IMG/VR virus record: IMGVR_UViG_3300047470_000535
Coordinates: 1 to 31,840 of that record
Length of the DNA: 31,840 nucleotides
Strand: one strand, 5' to 3'
From: a virus
Of this stretch, positions 31,546 through 31,840 are shown one piece after another (position 1 is the stretch's first letter; each line of letters starts with the position of its first letter). The translations under genes were made by a program, and so were the position numbers. Below the pieces are notes generated by a model that made no database searches, was not told the origin of the DNA, and was given only the letters and a program-made list of their open reading frames with translations.

Positions 31546-31840
31546 GGTCAGTACCCCGCGTGGTCTGGTTAACGTATGTGGCCCGGTTGAGCATCCCCAG
31601 CAGTCCCTGAATACCGCGAAACACCTGCAGGCGAATCTCGGCCAGTTCCTGATCGCTGACGACACCGTCGCCAATGCTCTTGGCCCACGTATCAGCCAAA
31701 TCAGCCACCTGCCGGAAGTACGAGGCAATACCTGTGGTAAGAGTCTCGGGCATATCACTGGTATAGGTTTCAGCCAGCTCCTGCCATGTGGTATCGCCGA
31801 CCAGGGCATGCACCGCATCAAGAATGCGGCGGTCCTTGGT
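31538..31840 (-). CDS. Unknown phage protein (partial, runs off right edge)
   Basis: The frame is open to the window edge, with protein-like sequence beyond a possible GTG at 31813 (TKDRRILDAVHALVGDTTWQ), so the gene almost certainly begins outside. About 100 residues are visible, helical and acidic, ending in ELAEIRLQVFRGIQGLLGML and a polar tail. The stop overlaps the zinc-finger gene start by 8 nt. I do not recognise it; its place beside replication genes suggests an early regulator. Confidence 0.7.
   Translation of the reverse strand, partial: TKDRRILDAVHALVGDTTWQELAETYTSDMPETLTTGIASYFRQVADLADTWAKSIGDGVVSDQELAEIRLQVFRGIQGLLGMLNRATYVNQTTRGTDRG

Overview
The window is most likely a prophage, or the late half of a temperate phage, in a Pseudomonas-type gammaproteobacterium. 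This rests on the moderately high GC, on LexA boxes of the CTG-N10-CAG form, on a resident umuDC/SRAP module, and on the phage families present. The host assignment is inference; no rRNA, tRNA or integrase is visible to anchor it.

Almost everything from 31.8 kb down to 5.4 kb is on the minus strand and reads right to left. From the right edge come the end of an unknown gene, a TraR/DksA-type zinc finger, a Toprim plus VirE-type primase/helicase, and a probable Q-type antiterminator. A 480-bp gene-free stretch full of GTAGGACAG-like repeats follows, ending in a strong terminator, then a holin. The head module is lambda-like: small and large terminase, gpW, portal, ClpP-like protease, decoration protein, capsid, and gpFII-like and gpZ-like connectors. 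A probable tail terminator leads into a P2-like contractile tail: V, a small unknown, W, J, I, H, tail-fibre assembly protein, FI sheath, FII tube, E with an overlapping E' frame, tape measure T, U, X and D. A GH19 endolysin and nested Rz/Rz1 spanins close the late block. The virion should therefore be a myovirus with a lambda-type head. Five terminator hairpins punctuate this late block, which fits a processive Q-type antiterminator.

The left end carries SOS-linked and accessory genes. A D12-class adenine methylase has its own LexA box. Small peptides, an 11-bp tandem repeat and palindromes fill a gene-poor stretch. A SRAP protein and umuD diverge around a second LexA box, and umuC behind umuD is broken three ways. 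Left of that, an AT-rich region holds small ORFs and a duplicated 27-codon membrane-peptide cassette with one intact and one frameshifted copy. At the extreme left is a gene split by an in-frame stop and cut by the window edge.

The points most worth following are the LexA box on the phage methylase, the duplicated membrane-peptide cassette (candidate type I toxin), the E/E' overlap with a +1/-2 offset, and the antiterminator/terminator/repeat architecture of the late operon.
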